This document shows, in pieces, positions 50,248 to 58,022 of a stretch of DNA of 64,000 nucleotides. A program made the position numbers and the translations under genes. Origin of the DNA: Amycolatopsis eburnea (lineage in GTDB: Bacteria; Actinomycetota; Actinomycetes; Mycobacteriales; Pseudonocardiaceae); contig NZ_RSEC01000059.1 in the NCBI RefSeq assembly GCF_003937945.1, forward strand, positions 718,684 to 782,683, written 5' to 3'. Position 1 is the stretch's first letter, and each line of letters opens with the position of its first letter. Below the pieces are notes generated by a model. The model saw nothing but the letters and a program-made list of their open reading frames with translations, was not told the DNA's origin and searched no databases.

Positions 50248-51882
50248 GTGCGGGAATCGACGTCGCTTCGCGCCGAGATCGCGTTGTCGTGGCGCCGGGC
50301 GCGCCTCGGCGGGGTCGCGCCGGACAACGCGCTCGAGCGGGCCGCGTTCCGGGCCGTCGACCGGTCCAGCCGGCTGGTCGTGGCCGCCCGGCCGGTCCTC
50401 GACGAGATGGCCGACCAGCTGCGCGGCACCCGGTTCTGCACGATCCTCGGCGACAGCTCGGCCAACATCGTCGACCGCTGGTGCGACGACACCGCCGTCG
50501 AGCACGCGCTCGACCGCATCGGCGCGCTGCCCGGGCGCTACTTCGCCGAGGAATCCGCGGGCACCAACGGCCTCGGCACCCCGCTCGAAGTCGGCCGCGG
50601 CATGGTCGTGCACGGCGGCGAGCACTACGTCGAGGCGCTCAAGGCGTTCAGCTGCTACGGCCACCCGATCTACCACCCGGTGACCCGCCGCATCGCCGGC
50701 GTCCTCGACATCACCGGCATCACCCGCGACGCCAACCCGATGCTGGCGCCGTTCCTCGTCCGCGCGGTCCGCGACATCGAGCGCCGCCTGCTGGAAGGCG
50801 CGCGGCTGTCCGAACGCCGGCTGCTGAACGCCTTCCAGACCGCCATGCGCGAATGCCCGGGACCGGTGCTGGTGTTCGGCGCCGACGTCGTGCTGATGAA
50901 CCAGGCCGCCACCGACCTGCTCGACGCCGCCGACCACGGCGTGCTGCGGGCGCTCGCCCTCGACGGCCCGGACCGGGAATCCTGGACCCGGCGGCTGTCG
51001 CTCGGCTCGGGTGCGGGCGTGCGCGTGCTCGCCGAACGGATCCCCGGCACCGGCGACGGCACGCTGCTGCGGCTCGAACCCGACGCGGCGGCGCCCACCC
51101 CGGCCGTGCGAGAGTTCGATCCGTTGCGGCAGCTGCGTTCCCTGCGCGGCACGGGTGGCGCGGTCCTGATCGGCGGCGAGCCCGGAACCGGGCGCACGTC
51201 GGCGGCCCACGCGATCGCGGACGGCCGTGCGAGCACCGTCCTGGACGCCACCGACCTGCCCGTGCTCGGCGAAACCGCGTGGGCCCGCCGCCTCGACGAG
51301 GCCGCCGCGGGCGGCGACGTGCTCGTCGTCGAAGAGATCCACCTGCTCCCGCCCGTGTTGCGCGCGCGGCTGGTCCGGACGCTCGCCGCGCGGGGCGACC
51401 GCCCGACCGTCCTCATCGGACCCGCCGACGCGCGGTCGGCCCCGGAGACCGCGGGGCTCGCGTCGACCTGCCGGGCTGCCGTCGAACTGCCGCCGCTGCG
51501 CGAGCGCGCGGCCGAACTCCCCGCGCTGGTCAAGGAAATCACCGCGAAGCTCCGGCCCGGGTGCCGGCTGCGTTTCACCTCCAGCGCGGTCGCCGCACTG
51601 GCCGCGCAGCCGTGGCCGGCGAACCTGCGCGAGCTGGAAACGGTGCTGCGCCAGGTGATCGGGCGCCGCACGACCGGCGACGTCGTCCTCACCGACCTGC
51701 CACCGCAGTACCGGGCGGTGCCGAAGACGACCAACCTGGGTGGCCGCGAACGCGCCGAGCGCGCCGCGATCGTCGAAGCCCTGCGCGGCACGGACGGCAA
51801 CAAGGTGCAGGCGGCCCGTCGGCTCGGCGTCAGCCGCACGACGCTCTACAGCCGGATGCGCGCGCTCGGCGTGCCCGGCTGA
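50248..51882 (+). CDS. AcoR-like Fis-family regulator lacking GAFTGA
   Basis: A 544-residue protein. The N-terminal GAF-type sensor (about residues 55-210) includes CTILGDSSANIVD, RYFAEESAGTNGLGTPLE and GVLDITGIT. A shortened AAA-like region has Walker A GGEPGTGRT (about 309-317) and a Walker-B-like VLVVEEIHLL (about 358). No GAFTGA loop, which contacts sigma-54, is visible between them. A C-terminal Fis-type helix-turn-helix ends the protein (NKVQAARRLGVSRTTLYSRM). Actinobacteria generally lack sigma-54, so it probably works with the vegetative-type polymerase. GTG at 50248 follows GAGGAGGCGA. Similar regulators control alcohol or ketone catabolism, consistent with the dehydrogenases just downstream. 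Confidence 0.9.
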   Translation: MRESTSLRAEIALSWRRARLGGVAPDNALERAAFRAVDRSSRLVVAARPVLDEMADQLRGTRFCTILGDSSANIVDRWCDDTAVEHALDRIGALPGRYFAEESAGTNGLGTPLEVGRGMVVHGGEHYVEALKAFSCYGHPIYHPVTRRIAGVLDITGITRDANPMLAPFLVRAVRDIERRLLEGARLSERRLLNAFQTAMRECPGPVLVFGADVVLMNQAATDLLDAADHGVLRALALDGPDRESWTRRLSLGSGAGVRVLAERIPGTGDGTLLRLEPDAAAPTPAVREFDPLRQLRSLRGTGGAVLIGGEPGTGRTSAAHAIADGRASTVLDATDLPVLGETAWARRLDEAAAGGDVLVVEEIHLLPPVLRARLVRTLAARGDRPTVLIGPADARSAPETAGLASTCRAAVELPPLRERAAELPALVKEITAKLRPGCRLRFTSSAVAALAAQPWPANLRELETVLRQVIGRRTTGDVVLTDLPPQYRAVPKTTNLGGRERAERAAIVEALRGTDGNKVQAARRLGVSRTTLYSRMRALGVPG

Positions 51883-51885
51883 AAC

Positions 51886-51902
51886 TGTCCAGAAACTGGG
51901 CA
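51886..51902 (+). promoter_or_regulatory. Inverted-repeat operator candidate, site 3
   Basis: TGTCCAG-AAA-CTGGGCA, starting three bases after the regulator stop and 62 bases before the aldehyde dehydrogenase ATG. CCGGATCGGGG follows 11 bases downstream. It matches sites 1 and 2 in the left half-site exactly and in spacing. Confidence 0.7.
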
Positions 51903-51932
51903 GGGGACCCCGCCGGATCGGGGTGACCATGA

Positions 51933-51953
51933 CTCACGTCACACCGACGTGAG
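51933..51953 (+). promoter_or_regulatory. Leader hairpin overlapping the ribosome-binding site of the aldehyde dehydrogenase
   Basis: CTCACGTC-ACACC-GACGTGAG is a perfect 8-bp stem with a 5-base loop. Its right arm ends in GAG of the GAGGAG ribosome-binding site (51951-51956). It could limit translation initiation or mark a second protein-binding site. Confidence 0.5.
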
Positions 51954-51964
51954 GAGAGCTCCCG

Positions 51965-53467
51965 ATGACGGCAGTCGCCGAAACCCCGTTGCTGGCACCG
52001 GTCCGCGAGTTCGTCGCGGGCCCGAAGAACCTGCTGATCGACGGGCGGTGGGTCCCCGCCGCCACCGGCCGGACGTTCGACACCCACAACCCGGCCACCG
52101 GCGAGCGGATCACCGAAGTGGCGTGGGGCGGCCCGGAAGACGTCGACCGCGCGGTGGCCGCGGCCCGCCGGGCGTTCGAAGCCGGGCCGTGGGCCACGAT
52201 GCGCCCCAACGAGCGCGAACGGCTGCTTTGGCGCATCGGCGACCTGCTCACCGAACGCGCGGAACTGTTCGGGCAGCTGGAATCCCTCGACAACGGCAAG
52301 TCCGCGACCATCGCGCAGGTCGTCGACACGGCGTGGGCCGCCGACGTCTTCCGCTACTACGCCGGCTGGGCGACCAAGATCGAGGGCAGCACGATCAGCG
52401 TGTCGATGCCGTTCGCCCCGCCCGGCAGCGAATTCCACGCCTACACGCTGCGCGAGCCGGTCGGCGTGTGCGCGCAGATCATCCCGTGGAACTTCCCGCT
52501 GCTGATGGCCGCGTGGAAGATCGCGCCGGCGCTCGCCGCGGGCAACACCGTGATCCTCAAGCCCGCCGAGCAGACCCCGCTCACCGCGCTGCTGCTCGGG
52601 GAACTGTTCGAGGAAGCCGGTTTCCCGCCCGGCGTGGTCAACATCGTCACCGGCTTCGGCGACGCGGGCGCGGCGCTGGCCGCGCACGACGGCGTCGACA
52701 AGGTCGCGTTCACCGGCTCCACCGAGGTCGGCAAGAAGATCGTCGACGCGGCCAAGGGCAACCTGAAGAAGGTCTCCCTCGAACTGGGCGGCAAGAGCCC
52801 GAACGTCGTGTTCGCCGACGCCGACTTCGCCACCGCCGTCCCGGGTTCGCTCAACGCCTGGCTGTTCAACCACGGCCAGTGCTGCGTCGCGGGCACGCGG
52901 CTGTACGTCGAGGACCGGATCTTCGACGAGTTCACCCAGGCCGTCGCCGACGCCGCGAGCCAGGTGAAGATCGGCCCCGGCCTCGACCCGGCCACCCAGC
53001 TCGGCCCGCTCGTGTCGCAGGAGCAGTTCGACCGCGTCACCGGCTACCTGGCCCAGGGCCTCGCCGACGGCGCCCGCGCGCTGACCGGCGGGAAGCGCTG
53101 GGGCGACGAGGGCTACTTCGTCGAGCCGACCGTGCTCGTCGACGTCCAGCCGCAGTTCAGCGTGGTGCGGGAGGAGATCTTCGGCCCGGTCGTCGCGGCG
53201 CTGCCGTTCAACGCCGAGCAGGGGTTCGCGCCCGCGGCCAACGACAGCGAATACGGCCTGGCCGCCGGGATCTGGACGCGCGACCTCTCGAAGGCGCACC
53301 GCGCGGCCAAGCAGCTCAAGGCCGGTTCGGTGTGGATCAACCAGTACAACGGCTTCGACACCGCGCTGCCCTTCGGCGGCTACAAGCAGTCCGGCTGGGG
53401 CCGGGAGCTGGGCGCCGCCGCGCTCGACCTCTACACCCAGACCAAGGCCGTCAACGTCGCCCTCTGA
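51965..53467 (+). CDS. NAD-dependent aldehyde dehydrogenase
   Basis: A 500-residue ALDH. It has CAQIIPWNFPLLMA, AFTGSTEVGKKI, the general base in LELGGKSPNVV, the nucleophile region NHGQCCVAG, EEIFGPVVAALPF and PFGGYKQSGWGRELG. It would oxidise the aldehyde made by the following alcohol dehydrogenase to an acid. The ATG is preceded by GAGGAG. It is 11 bases upstream of the alcohol dehydrogenase, forming a two-gene operon behind the Fis-type regulator. Confidence 0.95.
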   Translation: MTAVAETPLLAPVREFVAGPKNLLIDGRWVPAATGRTFDTHNPATGERITEVAWGGPEDVDRAVAAARRAFEAGPWATMRPNERERLLWRIGDLLTERAELFGQLESLDNGKSATIAQVVDTAWAADVFRYYAGWATKIEGSTISVSMPFAPPGSEFHAYTLREPVGVCAQIIPWNFPLLMAAWKIAPALAAGNTVILKPAEQTPLTALLLGELFEEAGFPPGVVNIVTGFGDAGAALAAHDGVDKVAFTGSTEVGKKIVDAAKGNLKKVSLELGGKSPNVVFADADFATAVPGSLNAWLFNHGQCCVAGTRLYVEDRIFDEFTQAVADAASQVKIGPGLDPATQLGPLVSQEQFDRVTGYLAQGLADGARALTGGKRWGDEGYFVEPTVLVDVQPQFSVVREEIFGPVVAALPFNAEQGFAPAANDSEYGLAAGIWTRDLSKAHRAAKQLKAGSVWINQYNGFDTALPFGGYKQSGWGRELGAAALDLYTQTKAVNVAL

Positions 53468-53478
53468 AAGGAAAGCGC

Positions 53479-54591
53479 ATGAAGACCAAGGCAGCCGTCC
53501 TGCTCGAAGCGGGCAAGCCGTTCGAGATCATGGAGCTCGACCTCGACGGGCCCGGTCCCGGTGAGGTGCTCATCAAGTACACCGCGGCCGGGCTGTGCCA
53601 CTCGGACCTGCACCTGACCGACGGCGACCTGCCGCCGCGGTTCCCGATCGTCGGCGGGCACGAGGGCGCCGGGATCATCGAGGAGGTCGGCCCGGGCGTC
53701 ACGAAGGTCAAGCCGGGCGACCACGTCGTGTGCAGCTTCATCCCGAACTGCGGCACCTGCCGCTACTGCGCCACCGGCCGGCAGAACCTCTGCGACATGG
53801 GTGCGACGATCCTCGACGGCCACATGCCGGACGGCTCGTTCCGCTTCCACGGCGGCGGGCAGGACTTCGGGGCGATGTGCATGCTCGGCACGTTCTCCGA
53901 GCGCGCCACGATCTCCCAGCACTCGGTGGTCAAGGTCGACGACTGGCTGCCGCTGGAGACCGCGGTGCTCGTCGGCTGCGGCGTCCCCAGCGGCTGGGGG
54001 AGCGCGACCTACGCGGGCGACGTCCGGGCCGGCGACATCACCGTGGTGTTCGGCATCGGCGGCCTCGGCATCAACGCCGTGCAGGGCGCGGTCCACTCGG
54101 GCGCGAAGTACGTCGTGGTGGTGGACCCGGTGGAGTTCAAGCGCGAAACGGCCCTGAAGTTCGGCGCCACGCATGCGTTCGCGGACCCGGCGGAGGCGGC
54201 GGCGAAGGTGACCGAGCTGTCCTGGGGCCAGGGCGCGGACCAGGCGATCATCACGGTCGGCACGGTCGACGCCCCGGTGGTCTCGGCGGCGTTCGACATG
54301 ATCGGCAAGGGCGGCACGGTGGTCGTCACCGGCCTGGCCAACCCGGAAAAGCTGACGGTGCAGGTGTCCGGCGCGATGCTGACGCTGATGGAGAAGACGA
54401 TCAAGGGCTCGCTGTTCGGCTCGTCCAACCCGCAGTACGACATCGTCCGCCTGCTGCGGCTCTACGACGCGGGCCAGCTCAAGCTGGACGAGCTGGTCAC
54501 CACGCGGTACAGCCTCGAGGAGGTGAACCAGGGGTACGACGACCTGCGCGAAGGCCGGAACATCCGCGGGGTGCTCGTCCACGCGAGCTGA
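53479..54591 (+). CDS. NDMA-dependent (mycofactocin-linked) alcohol dehydrogenase
   Basis: A 370-residue zinc MDR-family dehydrogenase: catalytic zinc ligands in GLCHSDLH and GGHEGAG, structural zinc cysteines in PNCGTCRYCATGRQNLC, cofactor fold VVFGIGGLGINAVQGA. The start (MKTKAAVLLEAGKPFE), SFIPNCGTCRYC, GCGVPSGWGSA and VDPVEFKRE fit the Rxyl_3153-type NDMA-dependent alcohol dehydrogenases. These hold NAD tightly and are linked to the redox cofactor mycofactocin. It probably oxidises a primary alcohol. AAAGGAAAG precedes the ATG. Mycofactocin synthesis genes are not in the window. Confidence 0.88.
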   Translation: MKTKAAVLLEAGKPFEIMELDLDGPGPGEVLIKYTAAGLCHSDLHLTDGDLPPRFPIVGGHEGAGIIEEVGPGVTKVKPGDHVVCSFIPNCGTCRYCATGRQNLCDMGATILDGHMPDGSFRFHGGGQDFGAMCMLGTFSERATISQHSVVKVDDWLPLETAVLVGCGVPSGWGSATYAGDVRAGDITVVFGIGGLGINAVQGAVHSGAKYVVVVDPVEFKRETALKFGATHAFADPAEAAAKVTELSWGQGADQAIITVGTVDAPVVSAAFDMIGKGGTVVVTGLANPEKLTVQVSGAMLTLMEKTIKGSLFGSSNPQYDIVRLLRLYDAGQLKLDELVTTRYSLEEVNQGYDDLREGRNIRGVLVHAS

Positions 54592-54595
54592 CCGG

Positions 54596-54632
54596 GGCGA
54601 TCGACCCGGCTGCGTCGGCCGGGTCGATCGCC
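54596..54632. terminator. Bidirectional terminator hairpin
   Basis: A perfect 15-bp stem (54596-54610 with 54618-54632) around a 7-base loop. It begins five bases after the alcohol dehydrogenase stop and ends 17 bases before the stop of the convergent secreted-protein gene, so it can serve both strands. Confidence 0.85.
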
Positions 54633-54649
54633 GTGGCGGCTCGCCTGGC

Positions 54650-56107
54650 TCAGCCGGCCCGGACCGTCGTCGTCCCCAGGAGTTCGTTGTCGGCCGGCCG
54701 GGCGTCGCCGGGGTAGGGGGCGTCGATGGTCGCCACCACCTTGAACGACGTCTTGCCGGCCGCGACGTCCGCCGCGGTGTAGGTGTAGGCGAAGGGGAAG
54801 ACCACCTTGCGGCCCGCCTGCGCCGGCACCCACTGCTCGGACTGCCCGACCTGCTGGTAGTAGCCGTGCTCGCTCAGCCGGTACAGCGTGACCGTGACGG
54901 TCTCGTCGTAGCGGGCGTTCGAGACCGACACCTTGATCTGCTTGGTCTCGTCCACCCGCGCCTTCGCCGGCACGACGAAGTCCGACAGCGCGACGTCGTG
55001 CGTCTCGACCTTCAGCGTGCGGGACGCGGTTCCGGTGCGGCCGTCGGCGGTCGAGCCGGTCACCTCGACGTGGTACTCGCCGTCCGCGGCGTACCGGTGC
55101 GTGATCGGCGCGCCGGTGATCGGGGCCGAGCCGCCGTCGCCGAAACGCACCTCGCCGCTGACGAAGTCGCGGCGGAGGGGGTCGCCCGTGTACGGCGTCA
55201 AGGTGACGTCGTCGTACACCGTCGGGGTGTCGGGGTACGCGCCGATCCACGGCGACAGCGGCGGTGCCACCGCGAGCTCGATGTCGTAGCGCGACGCGGC
55301 GTCGGCGTCGTCGGCCACGCGGATCTGGTAGGTCTCCCCGGCGACGCCGTCGAACACCGCGGGGCGGCGGTCGCCGGAGGCCACGCAGTCCACTTCGGAC
55401 AGTGCGGCCGGCGACGTGCCCCGGTACACCGTGATGCCCGGGCCCCAGTCGGCGAGCGCCTGCACGCTGACCGGGCGGGTGCGGTCCGGCGTGAACCGGA
55501 ACCACACCGATCGGTCGGCGGCCGGGTCGCAGCTCGGCCGGACCTCGCCGGGCTCGGCCGAGGCCACCGTGAGGTCACCGGCGTACTGCCCGGGCACCGC
55601 GACCGGCACGCCGTCCGCGAAGTCGTCGTTCGGCGCCGGCGGCACCGTGCCGAACGCCACGGTCAGGTCGCCCTGGTTGAACTGCTGGCCGAGCAGGACG
55701 TGGTAGGTCGTCCCCGCGGTGGCGTGGAACGTCGCCGTTCCGGGGTTGCTCCACGCGGCGCAGGCGCCCGGCACCGGCGTCAGCGCGCCGCGGTCGCCGG
55801 TGTAGACGGCGACGAACGGCCGCGCGGCGACGGGGGCCGACGGCGTCACGCGGACGAGCGCGTCCGCGGTGGCGGTGTAGTCGTACCAGACGGTCCACGT
55901 GGTGGCGGTCCCGCAGGGCGCCGGGTCGTCGGGCGCGGTCGTGGCCTCGCTGGAGGTCTGGGACGCCGTGAACGGCAGCGCGGTGACGGCGGTGGCGGCA
56001 CCGAAGTCGTCGTTGGACGGCGCCGCCGCGTGGGCGACGCCGGGCGCGAGCAGCGCGGCCGTGACGGCCGCTATGCCCGCGACGAAGGGACGGATGAACG
56101 ATTTCAC
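54650..56107 (-). CDS. Secreted PKD-type protein, paralogue 1
   Basis: A 485-residue exported protein. The GTG start leads into a signal peptide (VKSFIRPFVAGIAAVTAALLAPGVAHA). Two copies of a beta-rich module starting APSNDDF and APNDDFADG follow (about 30-150 and 155-270), each with cysteines. Then comes a PKD-like domain (VRFGDGGSAPITGAPITHRYAADGEYHVEV) and a C-terminal beta sandwich (HDVALSDFVVPAKARVDETK, FPFAYTYTAADVAAGKTSFKV). It is likely secreted or wall-associated; a binding or adhesive role is inferred. It is clearly paralogous to the upstream gene, from which it is separated by 14 bases. Confidence 0.85.
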   Translation of the reverse strand: MKSFIRPFVAGIAAVTAALLAPGVAHAAAPSNDDFGAATAVTALPFTASQTSSEATTAPDDPAPCGTATTWTVWYDYTATADALVRVTPSAPVAARPFVAVYTGDRGALTPVPGACAAWSNPGTATFHATAGTTYHVLLGQQFNQGDLTVAFGTVPPAPNDDFADGVPVAVPGQYAGDLTVASAEPGEVRPSCDPAADRSVWFRFTPDRTRPVSVQALADWGPGITVYRGTSPAALSEVDCVASGDRRPAVFDGVAGETYQIRVADDADAASRYDIELAVAPPLSPWIGAYPDTPTVYDDVTLTPYTGDPLRRDFVSGEVRFGDGGSAPITGAPITHRYAADGEYHVEVTGSTADGRTGTASRTLKVETHDVALSDFVVPAKARVDETKQIKVSVSNARYDETVTVTLYRLSEHGYYQQVGQSEQWVPAQAGRKVVFPFAYTYTAADVAAGKTSFKVVATIDAPYPGDARPADNELLGTTTVRAG

Positions 56108-56121
56108 GGTGTTCCCCCTGG

Positions 56122-57612
56122 TCAGACGGCGGTGATGCGGGTGGCGGGCGGGGTGACGGTGGTGGCGATGGAGACCACCGCGTTGTCCGCCGGGTAGGCG
56201 TCTTCCACCGGGTACGCCAGCTGGGCCTCCGCGCGGAAGGCGACCTTGCCGGAGAGCGCGTCCTCGGGGCCGAAGGTGTAGGAGAACGGGAACCGGACCT
56301 TGCCGGTGGCCCGCGCGGGCACCTGCAGCGTGAGCCGGCCGACCTCGGTCCAGGAGTCCGCGGACCGCTTGGACAGCACGACGGTGACCGTCTCGGCGTA
56401 CCGCGTGTTCGTCACGTCGACCGAGACCGGCTTGCTTTCGCCCTGCCGCGCGGCGGTCGGGACGACGAACTTGGCGATGCCGACGTCGTGCGTGACGACC
56501 GTGATCGAGGCGTCGACCGTCGCGGTGCGCCCGTCGGGCGACGTCGCGTGGAGCTTGGCCGGGTAAACGCCGTCGGCGGCGTAGCGGTGGTACACGGTGT
56601 CGGTGCCGACCGGGGCGGTCTGGCCGTCGCCGAAGTCCCACGTCCCGCCCAGCGGCCGGTCGATCGAGTTCCACGTCGACGCCGAGAAGCCGACCTTGTC
56701 GAACACCGTCGCCGTCCTCGGCGAGACGTAGACGTCCGGGTCCAGCGGCGGTGCTTCGGCCAGCACCAGCTTGAACTCGCCGGAGCTCTGGTGCGCCCCG
56801 GTGAAGCGGACGGCGTACCCGGTGCCGGCCGCCGCCCGGAACGCGACCGGGTTCGAGGTGTTCCGGTCGCAGGCGACCTGGGTCAGCGCCGTCAGCGAGT
56901 TCCCGGCGTAGACGGTGGCGGCGGCGTAGGTCCCCTGGGCCTGCACGGTGAGCGAACGCGCCGCGTCCGCGGCCGGCACGGAGTACCAGACCGAGGGCTG
57001 CGCCTCGTCGTCCACGCAGGTCGAGTCCGGCTCCCCGGCTTCGGCGGAGGCGACCGAGAGGTCCGGCTGCCGCGTGAACGGCAGCGCGCCCACGGGCTCG
57101 GCGTCGGCGAAGGCGTCGTTGGCCGCCGGCGCGACCGTCCCGAGCGAGAACGCCAGCGCGCCGCCCGGGGTTTCGATGCCGGAGACCTGGAACGAGTAGG
57201 TCGTGCCGGCGGTGGCGGGGAACGTGATGGTGGCGTCCGTGCCGTAGTCGCAGGCGTCGGCGACGGGCTGCAGGTGCCCGCGCGCCCCGGTGTTCGCGGA
57301 CAGCAGCGTCCGGTGGTCACTGCCGGCGGTCGAGGCGCGGAGCAGGCCGTCCTCGGTGGCGGTGTACCGGAACCAGACCGTCCCGGCCGAGGCGGTCCCC
57401 TCGCACCAGACCGGGTCGTCGGCCGCCTCGGTGGCCCCGCTAGTGTCCTCCTGCGCGCTGAACGGCAGCGCGGTGACGACGGCGGCACCGTCGAAGTCGT
57501 CGTTTCCCGGCGGCGCCGCGGCTTGCGCGACGCCGGCGCCGGTGGTGACCAGCGCCGCGGCCAGCACGGCGACCACGGCCGCCCGGCTTCTCGAACGCGA
57601 TGAAAACAGCAC
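56122..57612 (-). CDS. Secreted PKD-type protein, paralogue 2
   Basis: A 496-residue protein with the same plan as its downstream neighbour: signal peptide (RAAVVAVLAAALVTTGAGVAQA), repeated APPGNDDFDGA and APAANDAFADAEP modules, a PKD domain (GTWDFGDGQTAPVGTDTVYHRYAADGVYPA) and a C-terminal beta sandwich (HDVGIAKFVVPTAARQGES, FPFSYTFGPEDALSGKVAF). The two genes probably arose by tandem duplication and form one leftward operon. The GTG start at 57612 follows GAGGGGGAAC. No enzymatic motif is seen. Confidence 0.85.
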   Translation of the reverse strand: MLFSSRSRSRAAVVAVLAAALVTTGAGVAQAAAPPGNDDFDGAAVVTALPFSAQEDTSGATEAADDPVWCEGTASAGTVWFRYTATEDGLLRASTAGSDHRTLLSANTGARGHLQPVADACDYGTDATITFPATAGTTYSFQVSGIETPGGALAFSLGTVAPAANDAFADAEPVGALPFTRQPDLSVASAEAGEPDSTCVDDEAQPSVWYSVPAADAARSLTVQAQGTYAAATVYAGNSLTALTQVACDRNTSNPVAFRAAAGTGYAVRFTGAHQSSGEFKLVLAEAPPLDPDVYVSPRTATVFDKVGFSASTWNSIDRPLGGTWDFGDGQTAPVGTDTVYHRYAADGVYPAKLHATSPDGRTATVDASITVVTHDVGIAKFVVPTAARQGESKPVSVDVTNTRYAETVTVVLSKRSADSWTEVGRLTLQVPARATGKVRFPFSYTFGPEDALSGKVAFRAEAQLAYPVEDAYPADNAVVSIATTVTPPATRITAV

Positions 57613-58022
57613 GAATCGTTCCCCCTCGTGAACTTCCCCGCCCCCGTGACGAAGATCCCTGCCGGACGTATCGGTGGTACGCCGTCCGGTGTGACCGGGT
57701 CGGGGGCGAATTACGCCGGATGCCGCAACGAGGGTTTCCCAGTGGCGGCGGCTTCGCCGACGTCTTGAATGAGTCATTCAGGTCTTCGGAGGTCCTGAAT
57801 GACTCATTCAAGACACCGCCACCCACCGCGATGCCGCCGACGGGGGCGACCGGTCGCGCAGGCAACGCGGGCCTGACCGGACAGCCGCCGAGGGAGCACG
57901 GGCACACTTTCGGGTGCGCTCGGGCACCGGCCGCCCCACTTCCGCGCGTGCCCGGAACCCCGCCGCGCGCTCCGTGCTTTGATGGAGGGATTCCAGGCGG
58001 TTTCACGGGGAGGTAGGGCGCC
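57613..58022. other. Non-coding region with a palindromic repeat between divergent genes
   Basis: These 410 bases separate the leftward secreted-protein operon from the rightward Rhs gene and should hold both promoters. The only clear structure is the inverted repeat at 57762-57814. A GGGGAGG ribosome-binding site sits at 58007-58013. A 138-codon open frame on the plus strand (57600-58016) crosses the repeat and looks spurious. No -10/-35 pair can be assigned with confidence. Confidence 0.6.
57762..57814. repeat. Palindromic repeat element of the TGAATGAcTCATTCA type
   Basis: Arms 57762-57784 and 57792-57814 are 23-bp inverted repeats with one mismatch around a 7-base loop. Each arm contains its own palindrome (TGAATGAGTCATTCA and TGAATGACTCATTCA). 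The element is AT-rich against the surroundings and stays open on both strands, encoding similar peptides (LNESFR-S/T-SE--LNDSFKT). It looks like a dispersed, mobile or REP-like element, distinct in sequence from the one at 11218. Confidence 0.85.

Noticed and set aside
57600..58016. Plus-strand ORF of 138 codons in the intergenic region before the Rhs gene
   Set aside because: It begins inside the start of the opposite gene, has no ribosome-binding site, and its middle is the palindromic repeat. The rest is Pro/Arg-rich.
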